Assembly (NCBI RefSeq): GCF_019059575.1
Contig: NW_024881676.1
Span: forward strand, 250,501 to 314,500
Reading direction: 5' to 3'
Origin: Amphibalanus amphitrite
Lineage: Eukaryota; Arthropoda; Thecostraca; Balanomorpha; Balanidae
DNA: 64,000 nt
A model generated the notes under the pieces. It was not told where the DNA came from. It made no database searches and saw only the letters and a program-made list of their open reading frames with translations. Positions 48,890 to 61,525 of this stretch are shown one piece after another. The stretch's first letter is position 1; the number at the start of each line of letters is the position of its first letter. Made by a program: the position numbers and the translations under genes.

Positions 48890-49728
48890 TCTGTCTTTTT
48901 TCTAGTTTCTCACATCCCCTCCCCCTCCCTCCTTCTTTCACTCCCAGAGCTCTCAGCATTATACCCAGTTGTCATGTAGAGCGTGCGCCGTTTCCGGCAA
49001 TCCGGACCCGGCGGACCGTCCGTACACGGAATTGATCTCAGTCGGAATGGCCCTCCCCTGCACTACGGCCGTGATGGGTCGGCACTGCCACTGAAGGGTC
49101 GGTCCGCGCTCTCAGGAGCAGCTCGGGTCTCAGGAACTGACTGCACTGCAGCGCGTCTCAGCTTGGGTCTGTTTAAGTTCGGGTCGCAGATGGAATGTTG
49201 CTGGCATGGCTGGGCGATGTTTGTTATATAATCGTTCGGCCGAGATGGAATGTGTATCATGGGATGTTTAGCGAGTGGGTTTGATCTTGTTATTAGTCAG
49301 GTAGAGAAGGAAGTGCACCCATGAGAAGTGTTTTTCATGCAAATCCATGAAATGCACGGTCGGAGCTATAGGTGACAAGAATTTCCATCGTTGCGTGCTA
49401 AACACCCCATCGTTGTGTGCTGAATTTCCACAGCTGGTGGTCGATTTGCCTACGTGGGGACAATATTCAACTATAAACGGGCCTTCGTGTCAGCATTCAT
49501 GTCGGCATAGTTCTGCCTTCAGTCACCATGTCTAGTCGTTTTATCGGTAAAAGACGGTCGTGTGGGCCACATGTCACCATGGCCAACCGTTCCCAGTACC
49601 GGGCTCGACCGGCCGTCTGATAAAACTGAATTCGTGGTATGGATTGGCTCCGAGTGTGTGCAGTCGGGGGCGGTGCGATGTCAGTGTTGACTCTGCCCCT
49701 GATATTGCCTGGCTATAGGCGTGTTTGG

Positions 49729-49886
49729 GGTCACCAAAGGTCACCAGCCGACTGTTCCAGGTCACCCAAGGTCGTCAACCCATTGCTCTTAGGTCACCCA
49801 AGGCCACCAGCCGACTGCTCTTAGGTCACCCAAGGCCACCAGCCGACTGCTCTTAGGTCATCGGGAGTTGCCAGCCGACTGTTTTA
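49729..49886. repeat. 32-bp minisatellite containing AGGTCA
   Basis: About five units built on AGGTCACCCAAGGCCACCAG plus CCGACTGCTCTT. The two middle units are identical and the outer ones diverge. Each contains an AGGTCA half-site. Confidence 0.85.
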
Positions 49887-51216
49887 GGCAGGTGACTCAC
49901 TGGGTCGGTCGCCCATCTCCTGTCGCAGCCTGTGGAAAATGAAGAGACGCGGCTGGCAGGACGACAGAGCCTCTGTTCCATTGTTGGTGTTGGTTCGTGC
50001 TTATCGCCCCCAGCCGTTCCTGTTGTAATGGCGAGCTCGCCGCCGGTTGTAGCGAGTCGCCCGTGCCAAAGATCAGTTGGCTCTGAGTGAGAATGTGGCC
50101 GGTGTCGGGAGACTGGGGGACCTCCGTTTTAGATCAATGGCGGAGTGCCTCTGCCGGGATTTCTTCGGCCGCCAGCGAGCGGCTTTATTGACATTTTGGT
50201 GATTGCCTCAGGGTTAGAGCGCTTCCTTTCTTCGTTTTCATTGTGTGGTCTTTTCAGACGTAGACCAGTTTTCTTTTCAGACAATGTTTTCGGGTGGTTA
50301 TTTTGTGTTACTGGGATCGTGATAATGGCTGGGATTCTTCTGACGGTACTAAGCACAGACGTAAAACTCGCGGCTGTGCGGTCTACACAATAAAACAGAA
50401 AGGAAGCTACAGTACAGTTCTGTAGGTGAAGTATTTGAGCCCGAGTTAAATCTTTTGTGTAATTTATCGTCGATCAAAAAGGGTTGTATGGTAAATGGTA
50501 GTTTGCTTTTCTTTCTGCCTTCCGTGTTACTCTGCACCATCAGATTCCGTAAAATTTGGTACCTGGCTGTTTTTTTCGTATTCGTCACGCAATTGCGAAA
50601 TGCCGTCTGTCGCCGTGGTTTTTCGTCAGCTGTCTGTGGTGTGAGTGACATGTCCGTGTTGTTCCTCGTCCTGCCGTGAGTGATTTGTTTGTCTGGGCCG
50701 GGGCCTGTTTTCGACGTGGACTGACCTTTGCCGGCGGGGTCCCGTGACGCCGTTTGCACGCCTTCTGGCCGTGACTGACAAATGGCCAGGGAGGGGTTGG
50801 TGCTGCGCTGTGGCCGTCGGGCCTACAGAGTGGTATGGGTGCTGTAAATGTGAACCTTATGGCGCAGCGCCTCGACAACGGCGGGCCCTGCATTTCAATC
50901 TTTACTCGGCACTATGTGCTGAATGATGTATGTCCAATTACTGGGCCGAATCGTGATGCTGGTGTCGATTTTAGCTCAGACAATCCAACTACAGCAATTA
51001 ATCACTATCATTTTTGTAATTACCCGACGATGAGTTATTTATTGCTAGAGCAATATTCGTGGGCACAACCGATAGCATGCTTAAAGTTCCACATTGACCG
51101 GCTCTCTAGCATTGCTCGACGGCTAACTATCCCTTCCCCCGTCCGTTGGTTAGCCATCACTCCCCGTCCCGGATCGCGTTGGCGCCGCTCTGACCGACTT
51201 ATCTCTCTGTTTTCAG

Positions 51217-51306
51217 AACACCAACGACATGGTGTCTCAGGACCGGCCCGACTGGCAGCAGGTGCTCGCCTATGTCACCTCCATCTACAAACACTTTGAG
51301 ACTTAG
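51217..51306 (+). CDS. SPECC1L: Cytospin-like last exon: end of CH domain and stop
   Basis: Thirty codons including TAG, phase 0, acceptor ctgttttcag. It encodes [20 protein letters not shown] and then TSIYKHFET. Vertebrate cytospin-A ends with the same pattern (EMV-x-x-(E/D)RPDWQ, then YVT-x-IYK-x-FET). The identical C-terminal FET fixes the end of the gene. A GC-rich 3' UTR follows. Confidence 0.97.
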   Translation, partial: NTNDMVSQDRPDWQQVLAYVTSIYKHFET

Positions 51307-51986
51307 CGGCGCCGAGCGAGCGCCGAACCGGCTGTGATTTCCCGCCCGCCGCCCCCGCCCCCGCCCGGCGGCAGATCTGACCCGCCGCCCCCGCCGCCGC
51401 CGCAGTCGTCAGTCCCCTCTCTCAGGACCGTAGTGTCAGCGGACAGCCGAGCGTGGCGCCGCACTGTAGCGCGTGTGTGTGTGTATTTGACCAAATGTTG
51501 ATCTAGTCTGGGCCGCTGCACCGGAAGAAGGGTACTTCCGGCGAGCGCCGCGCGGGGCGCAGCTTGCAGTGATGGTCAGCGGTGTTCTGCGCGTGGCGGC
51601 TTGGCGCTGTGTGCGGCTTGTACGCGGGCAGGGATGTGTTTTGATGTAGATATGCGCGTGTGAACTGTGTGCATGTATACGATGTGCATTGGTCTGTTTT
51701 GTTTGCCCATGCATGCGTCTTGTGCAGGCCGGAGCGGCGCGCCTTCTGTGTGCTCGCGTGTGTTACGTTGGGTCAGTGTAGCTCGGCTGTCTGAGAAGGC
51801 AGTCTCTGTGCCGCGCCAGTGCCGGCCGGCCACCCTCCGGTAGGTCGGAGGACCGGTGAGTGTTCGATCGCGTGCTGCCGCCTCCGGAGTCGGGACGGAG
51901 GCACCCCGGGCCGCCGGCAGTGTCTGTAAATGTTTATTTTTCACATATCACCACCGTTCTCACCTGTTTTAGGTCTCTCCTTGTAA

Positions 51987-51992
51987 AATACA
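51987..51992 (+). terminator. Candidate poly(A) signal of the cytospin-like gene
   Basis: No canonical AATAAA was found on the plus strand for about 1.3 kb after the stop. AATACA here is a known weaker variant. UGUA words precede it (about 51926 and 51983) and a GT-rich stretch follows within 30 nt. This would give a 3' UTR of about 700 nt. Confidence 0.35.
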
Positions 51993-52106
51993 TGCCTAGC
52001 GTTGTTCATACGTGTTTTATCATCGGTAACCGTTCAAATACTAACACAGACACCGGAATAATAAGACGCAACGACGTAACAAATGAACACCATACACCGA
52101 TAACAC

Positions 52107-52112
52107 TTTATT
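52107..52112 (-). terminator. Candidate poly(A) signal of the copine-like gene
   Basis: AATAAA on the minus strand is followed downstream (lower coordinates) by a GT-rich region (about 52070-52105) typical of cleavage sites. It implies a 3' UTR of about 1.55 kb for the gene ending at 53658. Confidence 0.5.
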
Positions 52113-52119
52113 GGACGGA

Positions 52120-53657
52120 ATGAAAGACTCTGCACGACACGAAACAACGTAACGACGACTGGCTGTGACGCTAAGCAAGCGGGACTGAAAGCTCCCTCCT
52201 CTCCAGCGGACAGACGAGTCATATCACAACTTCACGACCACAGAGCAATACTCCAAAGCCCAATAGAAGGATGAAGACGTCGGGAAAGGACGCTGTGCTC
52301 AAGATTTGAGTTGGATTTTGACGAGGCTGTTCAGGCGGGGTACTGGAATGGCTACAGTCCCCCCACTGCCAGCAGAGTTGGCGTCGAGCTCGTGCGATCA
52401 GTGAAGAGGACTACCATCACATCTCATGCGTTACATAAACGATAGTGGCGTGACGCGTGAGACACGTACACAGCGATCGCCTGTTTTTGCCACGTCTGAT
52501 ATTGGTGTTTTCCTGATAACAGCCTGACAGCCCATTTTCCGCTATTCTATCCGCACCATGTGGACCGTTGGATGTTTCTTATCTTCAAGACCCCAATCAT
52601 TAATTCATTAGACGTGATAAGCTGTATACTATATCGCAAATGCCTTGTTTTAATTTGAATTTCAACTTGCGGAAGCCTAATGCGGTATTTTTTGCGTGTT
52701 GAGAATTGAATAATGTAATGACTAATTCGCCCAAATTGCTGTGTGAAATGCATCGGTGAGAAAGACTCCTAGACATGACTGGCAGCGTCTATCTCCTCTG
52801 TTCGATGGAAACAGCCCACCTTCGTTACGGGCTGATAAGGTATATCAGCGAATGTCATCCGGCGAATTATTATGTAATTTAGCTCAGCTCGTGTATCAAA
52901 ACGTCGTGAAACAAACTCATTAGCTTTTTACAATAGCGAACGCTACCAGTCTCCCGTTTCATTATCACCTTGTTTCCGGCGGAAATAATTGGAAGTTCTA
53001 TGACGTCTTCCTAAAGATTTATGGACACGTCCGTCTAAGCCTACTTGACAACTTTTTGCACTCGAACCCTTACGAGTGCTTAACAGTAGCCTCTGCGCAG
53101 CCCCCTGAAAACGTCCACTCCATGGGAGCTGATAGCCTCCTCCACCCTCAAAGGCCGAGACCCTCAAAACACCTACGACGTGAAGAATGAAAGGTTAAGT
53201 ACACCGAGAGGATAACAGCAGCGGCTGAGAGGCAACGACAGACCACTTGACACCACGCATGGGCATGACAAATGGATCAGGACTGAGGGCTCCATGGCGC
53301 GTGTACCTAATGCAGAATGCCCGAGACGACAGTAGGTAGCAATCGCCAGCTCTGATATGTCGTGTGTCCTTCACCGCTAAACGTCCCTGTCCATAGCACG
53401 CTGGCGGCATGGATGATTTCCTAGTCAGTAACAGCTTGACGAGAGTCGACGCTCTTACAGTGTTGCGAGGTTCACAGGCTGGCTAAATCATTTTCAGTTC
53501 TTAAGTGTCCTTACGTTCATTTACGGACCACCATCACTTTTGCTCAACTACGCAATAAGTCGACGATTTTGTCACATTCATCCAACTAAACCGCTCACAC
53601 TCGAACGTCTCATATTCGACACCGCTCGCCGCACTCCGACGAGCGTCTCTCCGCGCG
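52120..53657 (-). other. Probable long 3' UTR of the copine-like gene
   Basis: No other gene is recognised between the minus-strand stop at 53658 and the poly(A) signal at 52112. The frames in this stretch are short and low in information. Confidence 0.4.
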
Positions 53658-54815
53658 CTACCGGAGCGACATCATCTTCCTGCGGAGGCGCGGGGTCGGG
53701 TCCCCGGCGATCACCCGGGTGGGGGAGCTCTCCACCCTCACCACCCGCGGCCAGCCGTGCGGCGCCTCTGCCGAGACCCCCGGACCGGCCGAGGACGCCG
53801 CCGCCAGCCGAGAACACTCCGCCGTCAGCGAGGCAGCGGTGGCGGCCGGCGCGTGCTCCCGGGGCTGGATACAGCCGCGTTCACACAGCAGTCGGAAATG
53901 TTCGGGTACTTCCATGAGAAGATGCGTAGCAAAGACGAGCTCGTGGCCGGCGCCGGCGCCTGGCGGACACGCCTGGTTAAAGTCGACGAACTGGAAGTTG
54001 TCGAACCTCCTCGCCGGCACGAAGTCGTCGAGCGCCTCCATGGTATCCCAGGGTCCGTCTCCGACGCCGACCAACGCGATGGAGAGCGGGTGGGCAGAGG
54101 CGGCCACCAGGGCGGCCACCGAGTCGTCGGCGTCCGGCAGCTGGCCGTCCGAGACTATTACTAACAGGGTGAGCTCGCCGGCACCGGCCTGCCGCGCGTG
54201 CCACACTGCGCGCTCAATGACGGGTCGCAGAGAGGTCGGCCCGGAGAGGGAGCGCACCCTCGCCGCCGCCGTGTAGCTGGCCAGCGCGTCCCGGAACCCG
54301 GGGCACGGCTGGCCGTCCGGCCGCAGCGGGAACACCTCCGAGCCGCGCGTGGTCGTATCACCGAACCCGTAGGCGAACACGTCGCCACCGTCGAGGAGCG
54401 GCTCGAGCGCGCGGCCCACCGCCTGGATGGCCCGCTGGTACGGGTTGGAGGGCTTCAGCGTCACCACCCGGTGCAGGCTCTGGTGGCCGAAGCTGCGGTT
54501 ACCCTGCCACTCGTTGCTGGCGCTGAAGTCGACGCCGAGCACGGCTCGCAGCCGGCGCAGGCCGCTGCGGCGAATAGCCCGCATCAGCTCTCCGTGGCTG
54601 TGGAAGCTGTCCTGGATCGAGTGGAACTCGGGGCACGCCGCGCCGCCGACGCGAGCCACCTGTCGGAAGCGCGCCGCGCGCCGCAGGTCGTCGGCCTGGC
54701 GGCGCGCACAGGCCCGCTGCCGCGCTTCGGCAGTGCGCACCAGGTCCAGGCGGTACCAGTAGAACAGGTAGAAGCCCGTGGAGACGGCGGCGCAGAACAG
54801 CACCAGGTCCAGCAT
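53658..54815 (-). CDS. Membrane-anchored copine/RGLG-type vWA-domain protein
   Basis: A single-exon frame of 385 residues. The first ATG is at 54815; the frame is open upstream to 54920 but without ATG. Residues 2-21 form one hydrophobic segment, so a membrane-anchored protein is likely. Residues 22-55 are Arg/Ala-rich. From about 63 the copine domain follows: LGVDFSASNEWQG with MIDAS D96, S98 and S100; NPYQRAIQAVG; FAYGFGD (147-153); LSGPTSL with T194; IVSDG with D223; PLSIALVGVGDGPWDTME; and RFDNFQFVDF (270-279). The metal site is intact. The tail is Ala-rich without a RING. The two C2 domains of classical copines are absent, so calcium-dependent membrane recruitment is replaced by the anchor. 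An acceptor-like tcatcag near 54903 leaves room for an upstream exon. Confidence 0.85.
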   Translation of the reverse strand: MLDLVLFCAAVSTGFYLFYWYRLDLVRTAEARQRACARRQADDLRRAARFRQVARVGGAACPEFHSIQDSFHSHGELMRAIRRSGLRRLRAVLGVDFSASNEWQGNRSFGHQSLHRVVTLKPSNPYQRAIQAVGRALEPLLDGGDVFAYGFGDTTTRGSEVFPLRPDGQPCPGFRDALASYTAAARVRSLSGPTSLRPVIERAVWHARQAGAGELTLLVIVSDGQLPDADDSVAALVAASAHPLSIALVGVGDGPWDTMEALDDFVPARRFDNFQFVDFNQACPPGAGAGHELVFATHLLMEVPEHFRLLCERGCIQPREHAPAATAASLTAECSRLAAASSAGPGVSAEAPHGWPRVVRVESSPTRVIAGDPTPRLRRKMMSLR

Positions 54816-55125
54816 ACGGGGCGGCAGCAGGGCGGCCGGCGCCACGGGCCACGCCACCGGCCCGGCGGCCGCGTCCAGCGTGGCGGCGGCGGCGGGGAGC
54901 GGCTGATGAGGCGGTGATCAGCCGGTCGAACCGTCTCCGAGAGAGCCGGTCATTACAGCAGTCTGCTCCTCCTGTGGGTAAGAAAAGCTGTCAGCAATGC
55001 ATATCAATTCGGGCGACCCTACCTGTCACCATTCTTTTACATTGCATCTTTAATACCCCCCCCCCCTCTAATAATCGCCCCGGGCGGTTTACCGAGTCGA
55101 GACGGCCGGTCGTCTCGACCAAGGC

Positions 55126-55146
55126 TATATAAACGTCTCGACCAAT
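55126..55146. promoter_or_regulatory. TATA-like and CCAAT-box cluster
   Basis: TATATAAA (55126-55133) and CCAAT (55142-55146, plus strand). Read on the minus strand the order is ATTGG then TTTATATAG, about 310 bp upstream of the copine-like ATG, which suits a promoter for that gene. Read on the plus strand the TATA form is better, but no downstream gene is recognised. Confidence 0.35.
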
Positions 55147-58100
55147 CAGCGTGCAGCGGAGGAGCGGGCCGACCGCAGAAGTCGTGGCCCGCGGCGTCAG
55201 CTGACGCGACTCGCCAGCCAGTCGGTCAACAGGTGTCAAGGTCGTGAGGTGAGATAACGATCGAGATAACATACTGTTTTTGGAAACGGTGGAAACCGCG
55301 GTGAATTGTGTTACGTGAACATTTGTTCGTGAATATGCGTAACGTGACGTTGACGGACCGGACGTTGTTGCTTCGGAAGATAACGATTTTTCACGTGTGA
55401 TGCTTATCGTGAGTGGAGGGGAACTGAAGTCTGATAAACTCGAGTGGGATCACCGTCAAAATGCTTTTCAGTCATCCACGATTCGGTGAGAATCGTGGCT
55501 GAAATGGTCAACGACGCCGGATCATAACGCCGCCAATTCAAAACATACCTACAACGTTACAAGAGACCGGTCGCTCCTGCATTGGTGAGTACCATTAATA
55601 ATCTGTAATAAGCTTAGCAATATTTTGGAAGGAGTCTGTCTGACACCCATTACCTGGGTCTCGGTCGGTCCGTGACGCGCCGAACCCCTGGTGACTGTCC
55701 ACGTGTCAGGAAGAACCACGGTCCCTCACTACCACCGGACACTAGCTGCCGACCGACCTCCCCGCGCGGGATCAACACACCGTCTGACGCTTGGTCTGAC
55801 GGCACTCCGTGCTGTGAAGTTAATCGGTGACCCCGCCTCTCGGGAGAGGGGGACAAGGCCGTGGGGGGAGGGGGCTCCCAGCCCTCTGCGTAGCCGGCGC
55901 CGTCTACCCAAGCGGCAGAGGCGTGTCCAGGGTCATTTGATGTGGAGGTCGAGCTCGGTTCGGTCAAGTCAAACAAAATATGAAGCTAAAACAAGTCTGC
56001 TGGGGAAGATAATTGCTAGAGCATCACAAATATTTACGGAAAATATATTGTATTGTAGACAGGCGTAGATCGAAGAGTGTGCTGTGCCGTGGCTGCAATC
56101 AGAAAGCGTACTTAATCTACGCTTACAAGCGTCATTGTTTATCGACCTAGCACGCTTGTGGTCTTGTGCAATAACAATTAGACGTGGGTCGCCACCGTAA
56201 TACGGGCTCCCGTTTCGGAACCAGCTGTTGCAGCCGATTCCCGATGCTCGGCGCTGGCGGTCCGTAGGTCGGACGGAACGGGGAGGGGCGGTGGCGGAAC
56301 GGGGAGGGGGCGGGGGTCGATAGGAGGGCAATTAACGATTATGATACACGCGACGGACCGAGGCGGTGGCCGTCACTTGGGCCCAAAGTGGCGTGGGTCG
56401 GTCACGACGGTGTGCCACTGAGGACTGCTGAGACCTCAGCCTATTCAGCGCTGCCAGACTTGTAGAAAAAAAAAAAGAAACAGCAAAGAGGCGATTTCAT
56501 TGAAAAATAATCAGACTGTGTGGCAGCATGAAAGAAAAATCATCTATCCATTGCGCATTAATTATTCCTGCTCGCTAGGCCTAATTGCCTATATGTAGAC
56601 AGACTTCTTTCATCTTAAATCGCATTAAAGCTGATAGCGGCGCCGAGCGAGCGGTCCGTCACAACGTTTTATACCGTGCTTAATTCTGTACTGTTTCGCA
56701 GAATTTTAATAGGACTTTAAACTTGACTATATATAAGCTGTATTGTACAGGACTAGGACTAGGTGTAGGACTAGGTGTACAGTGTACAGGTGTAGGACTA
56801 AATATAAATTTATAAGCTTGTAAGTATAGTGACCAGCGACACAGCTGACGAAAAGGTCTAGCTTCTCTGTCTCACTCGCCTGCGTACGACCGGCTGCTAA
56901 GGTCTTCACCTCACGGACCCATTGTGGTCCCCTTCGGTGGCTCACTCCCGTGGTCCCCTTCCGTGATCCCCTTCCATGGTCCCCTTCCGTGATCCCCTTC
57001 CATGATCCCCTTCCGTGGTCCCCGCTCGTGGTCCCCGGACCTGCCGCTACCATTCGTGGTCCGCTCACTTGGTTCGATCCGTAGTCTCCACCGGGCGTGG
57101 CTAGCCGTGACTGTTACCTCACTCTCACTCGCCATGATGTTGGGCCGGTTCTGCGGTAGAAGCCACTTATTGCCGCTGATACAGCAGCCTTGGCGGTGTT
57201 TCGCATTGTCTGGCTTGGTCAGTCATGCTAAGACAATGTGGTGATCGTGGGACAAGGTGAGAGTGACCAGCATTTCTCGGAGCGATCCGGTGCTGGTGCG
57301 GGTCACCAAATATCGCCGACTGCTAACAAATGGACTTGTGACATGATTATTAGTGGTCACAATGCCAACCAAGCACCTAATCTAGTTTGAAACTAAAATG
57401 AAAAACGTGAACAAGATAAATGTTATATTTCTTTAAAAGTATGAATATTAAGAACCGTAGCCTCATACTAAAGTGAATATGTATATTGCCATAAAGTAAA
57501 TTCATTGTTAACAATGTGCGGACTTGATAATGGGTCATGCCCGAAACTGTCGTCTCACTTGATTGGATTATAATCGGCGATATATTCACTTAAGTATTAT
57601 GCTACGGTTCTTAATCTTCATATTTTTTTTTTACAATGAGCCTCAAGAAAGCGCTTAGTAGCATTATTTAAAAGCATTGGTTATGTAGCACTTCGGTTGG
57701 TGCATCTGTGAGAAAGATTCATCACATGGGCTGTTACGGCTGGGAAGACAAAGTGGCTGTATTTATTTTTATCGCTAGTCGATTGACAGTCGAGGCGGAA
57801 ATCAGGAAATGATTTCACACTTGTCAATGACATCAAATAAGTGTCCACTTTAAATCGTATGCAGTTAATTGCATTCGCTGGGATACTCATGAAAGACGTG
57901 GCCCTAGCGTAGCTCTTTTTCTCGCGGATCTGTCATGTCAGCTCAGACCAGGAGTGAATGATATCACCATGATGTTACCAAGGTATTGTGCTTCCCGCTC
58001 ACCTCTCAACTGGGCACTGGCGGTTACAAACTGCAAAGTCGGAGTTACCGGCTTGATCAGTATGTACTTACAATTAAATAAACCGCGCGAACTTTTCCTT

Positions 58101-58168
58101 TGTCGACACGAGACACTCTGCCAAGCGACGCCTATCTACCGCCGCGGATGGCATGCCTTGCGGTGCAG
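55147..58168. other. Intergenic, no gene recognised
   Basis: It contains a short tandem repeat (56920-57045). Elsewhere the frames are short, and nothing else was identified. Confidence 0.5.
56920..57045. repeat. About 15-bp minisatellite
   Basis: Tandem variants of GTGGTCCCCTTCC and GTGATCCCCTTCC, roughly seven units, degenerate at both edges. Confidence 0.8.
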
Positions 58169-59415
58169 TAGGGGAGAGTGGGGTAATTTGGCCGGTGGTG
58201 TAAATTGGCCGCCCCCACCTGTACGATGTCTAATAAAAGTGAGTGAAATAACTCTAGTCTCTATTCATTTGTCACGGGTAGAAATAACTGGAGGACAAAT
58301 GTCAAAACTTTGCCCTTTGTAGCTTTATTAAAAATTAATAAAACGTTAATTTCATTAGAAAATGGTAACTTTTACTTCTGTTTGCAAAGTTGTATAACAT
58401 GTAGTGTTTGGGCTAAAAACGAATTCAGACATTATAGCGCCATTCTTGGGGGTGTTCAGCGGTTCCAAGAGCAATTTTATCTATTTCCGTATAGCCGTGA
58501 TGACTTTATAGACAAAAAATTTCAGAATGGCAATATGGGGTAATTTGGCCGGGACTAGCGGGGCAACTTGGCCGGTGCGCTCATGGTCACTACTCACTAT
58601 GCTGGGATGGCCGAGTTTTCATGGTCAATTGTACCATAAACGACATGATTCATGACCAACTTTGACTACTTCGATGCCTTACTTTCGATTGGTAAACTGT
58701 AAGAGCATGTGACGTCATCAAAGGTTACCAAACGTTTTTTGCTAATAAATCCTTACATCAAAATGGTACAGCCGCACAAATGGTCTCATTCTGTTCAGCT
58801 CGCCAAGGCGCATCGAATGATATGCATGATGACCTTGAACTCACGTAACCTTGAGGTCAAGCGACCTGATGCAACGTGACTTGAGGTCAACCTTTGACCT
58901 TGACTTCTCAAGGTCAACACATATATCTTTCGATGCGGACTGACGAGAGAATTACGATGGTGCTCGAAGTTTTGGCCTAGCTTGATTACTTCAAAAGTTA
59001 TTCGTAAAAAAACGGTGATCGCATCTAGAGCCGCTAATTTGGCTATTTTGACCCCTGTGACCCCTGAGTCAACCTCCAAAATGTGGCTAATGCGTCATAG
59101 GACACCGTCATTGCTGAATCTGAAGCTGACTCGCAATATAACAGAAAATCCCGACCGTAAACTAACACCGGCCAAATTACCCCACACCCCCGGCCAAATA
59201 ACCCTGCTAGTGGGGCAAGTTGGCCGCCTTGCAGACCTTTGTAATACGTCACAATTTCAATATAAGTAATTACTCTATCATTTCAAGTTCACTGTCCAGT
59301 AAAGTAAAATGAATGCGACACCTGCCAGCGTTGAGAAAATGCAGAAATATGTCGTCAATTTTAAGTTATATCGTTTTCTAAAAAAAAGGCGGCCAAATTA
59401 CCCCACTCTCCCCTA
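58169..59415. mobile_element. 1.24-kb TA-flanked element starting GGGGAGAGTGGGG
   Basis: GGGGAGAGTGGGGTAATTTG plus GCCG at 58171-58194 is matched perfectly, inverted, at 59390-59413, with TA on each side (58169-58170 and 59414-59415). The word GGGGTAATTTGGCCG or close variants recurs inside: near 58200, at 58537-58575, and inverted at 59168-59228. That gives nested inverted pairs. The interior has TGACGTCA (58710-58717) and six or more AGGTCA/TGACC words at about 58825-58920. There is no transposase frame. TA duplication and size suit a Tc1/mariner-related non-autonomous element. Confidence 0.85.
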
Positions 59416-61525
59416 TATCTACAGGCGTTCACTACTAGCGCCATCTATGGACAGAAACTAAAGCATGCGCCCGGTGTGGTAGCAGGAGTCTTGGTGTGCC
59501 GTCTGATGAAAATTAGTCCAGTAGAGCTGGTAGCTGACTATGCAACAAGAACTTGGACTGCCCATTCATTTGGAGATGAAGCAGATATGCCTGTAGTGGT
59601 CGGCACGTTTTTTCCCCATTTCTGGTTGAGTCGCCCTGGACTTGTAAACCCATACTCGCAGTGAATTCATTCAGGAAATTCTGGATTGTTTTGCTCATGC
59701 TTCATAACCCTGTTGCTCTGTTAAGCTGACCAGTAGGTACATTTCAGAGTAAATTACACCCCTAGCCCTTTCTTCCGGTAGAAAGCGTTTAGGTAACTTT
59801 TATAAGCCTTACCCCTTCGATGAATGCGTTTTGGATTGCAATTCATGTCATTTAAGTTTCTGCTTGTGGAGCCAAGTTACAAAATTTATGCTAGGACCAA
59901 AAGTTTGTTTCTTTCAACACTGGCTTCACCATGACTATCGAGCTACACGCCAGCTACTTAATTTTTGACAGTCTATGGCTGCTGACGACGAAATATATTT
60001 ACGATCGTCAAGGGATGCCAGAGTCTTCGTCAATTTATGAAGTTAGCGCGAAAAACATCTATTATGGCATCGGGTCATTGGTAAAGTGATGTAAACGGAC
60101 CACATGGACACTGAGAACAATTCTGTGCACAATTATCAACATCAACAATACCGTACAAAACATTTAGTGACGAAGAAGACTATAACTTACCAATATTTGC
60201 TCCGGCTCATGGATCCAGAGCAATGCTGTCATATCCAGCGTTGGTCCAAAGTGCACCCGTGTCGTCCGCGGTGATCTTTGGTGACCTGAACCCACTCCGT
60301 CACCCAGCGTGACCTCACCGCTCACTGCGTCGCGGCCGACGACCCGACGACGTCGTCACTCCGTCGCCACCGACGCTACACTGCGGCGGTGGGGGCAGGC
60401 CGATGCTGCAGTGGGTCGCCGCGCCGGCGCCGCGCCGATGGGGGAGGGGGGCTCGGACCGGGTGGGACCGATTTCGGCAGGATCTCGGGGAGGGAGGGTG
60501 GTGGATGGTGAGGAGATGTGAGGGACGCATGACCGATTGAGGTGAAAGTGAGAATGCATTTGTTAGCGCCGTGGATGGTCGAGGTCCTGAGCTGCGTATT
60601 TTGGGATTCAGGCACACCGAAGTTTAGGAGCTACGGATCATATGTAATGAAAGATCAGAAATTGTATTTTTTCTAATGCAGTTTATTGTCGGACATGCAT
60701 AAGAAAAAGCATGCAATGATGATACAATGTGCTACGATTTTAAGCGTTACACAATACGCCATAGTGTCAGTGTCGACCAATCTATTTATGTCACAACAAG
60801 CTTATACGAGTAACCTTCCTATTTATATGCCTACCTATTCCTACCTATTATTTATCTTGACCCTGTAAAGACATGACCTGACCTACAATGGTGATGTCTC
60901 AACCGCCTCTTAATTGTGGAAAAAATAGTATATACCTGTTATCTGATAGTATATCTATGTGCAACAGTTATCTTTTAAGCAAAGGAGGAATTCTCATACA
61001 ATGTTTTTAATATAAATGCATTCGCTTTCGACCAACTTCACGAGCTGGCTCACAGTAATTGCACGGACCAGCAAGCCTCACCACTCAGCACGCAATAACA
61101 GCGACCGTTTGGTATCGATAAACACTTCACCGCTGTCGACGACTGCAAATTGACGACTGCAAAATGCAACTCAGCAGTTTGGTTAGGACGCTTTCCCTTC
61201 GCTGGATTCTGATTTCTGGAACTGAAGTAAAGCGAAAGTGAAACCAACTATGAAACGAAAGTGAATTCAGCATCATTATGAACATGAACAATATTAACAT
61301 TTCATTCAAGTGCCCCTCATTCCCCAATAATTGCAATTTGTTTCTGAAGGAGTTTGCTTATGGATGCAAAATGCAAACATATTCACTGGACGAGTCCGGC
61401 TACATCGCTGTTATCAATTTCAGTACACAGTGACGGATATCCAAATCGCTAGACCCATTCCAAGCTACCACTCTCGCTCCAACTCGCTCTCTGCAAACGA
61501 ATCTCACAATCTTCCCCCATATCCT
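59416..61525. other. Intergenic / probable 3' UTR, no gene recognised
   Basis: Mostly AT-rich with a short GC-rich island (60300-60500). A minus-strand AATAAA at 60682-60687 could serve the gene ending at 61526. No other gene was recognised. Confidence 0.45.

Noticed and set aside
53719-54917. Plus-strand frames of up to 239 codons
   Set aside because: Antisense shadows of the GC-rich copine-like gene; no domain.
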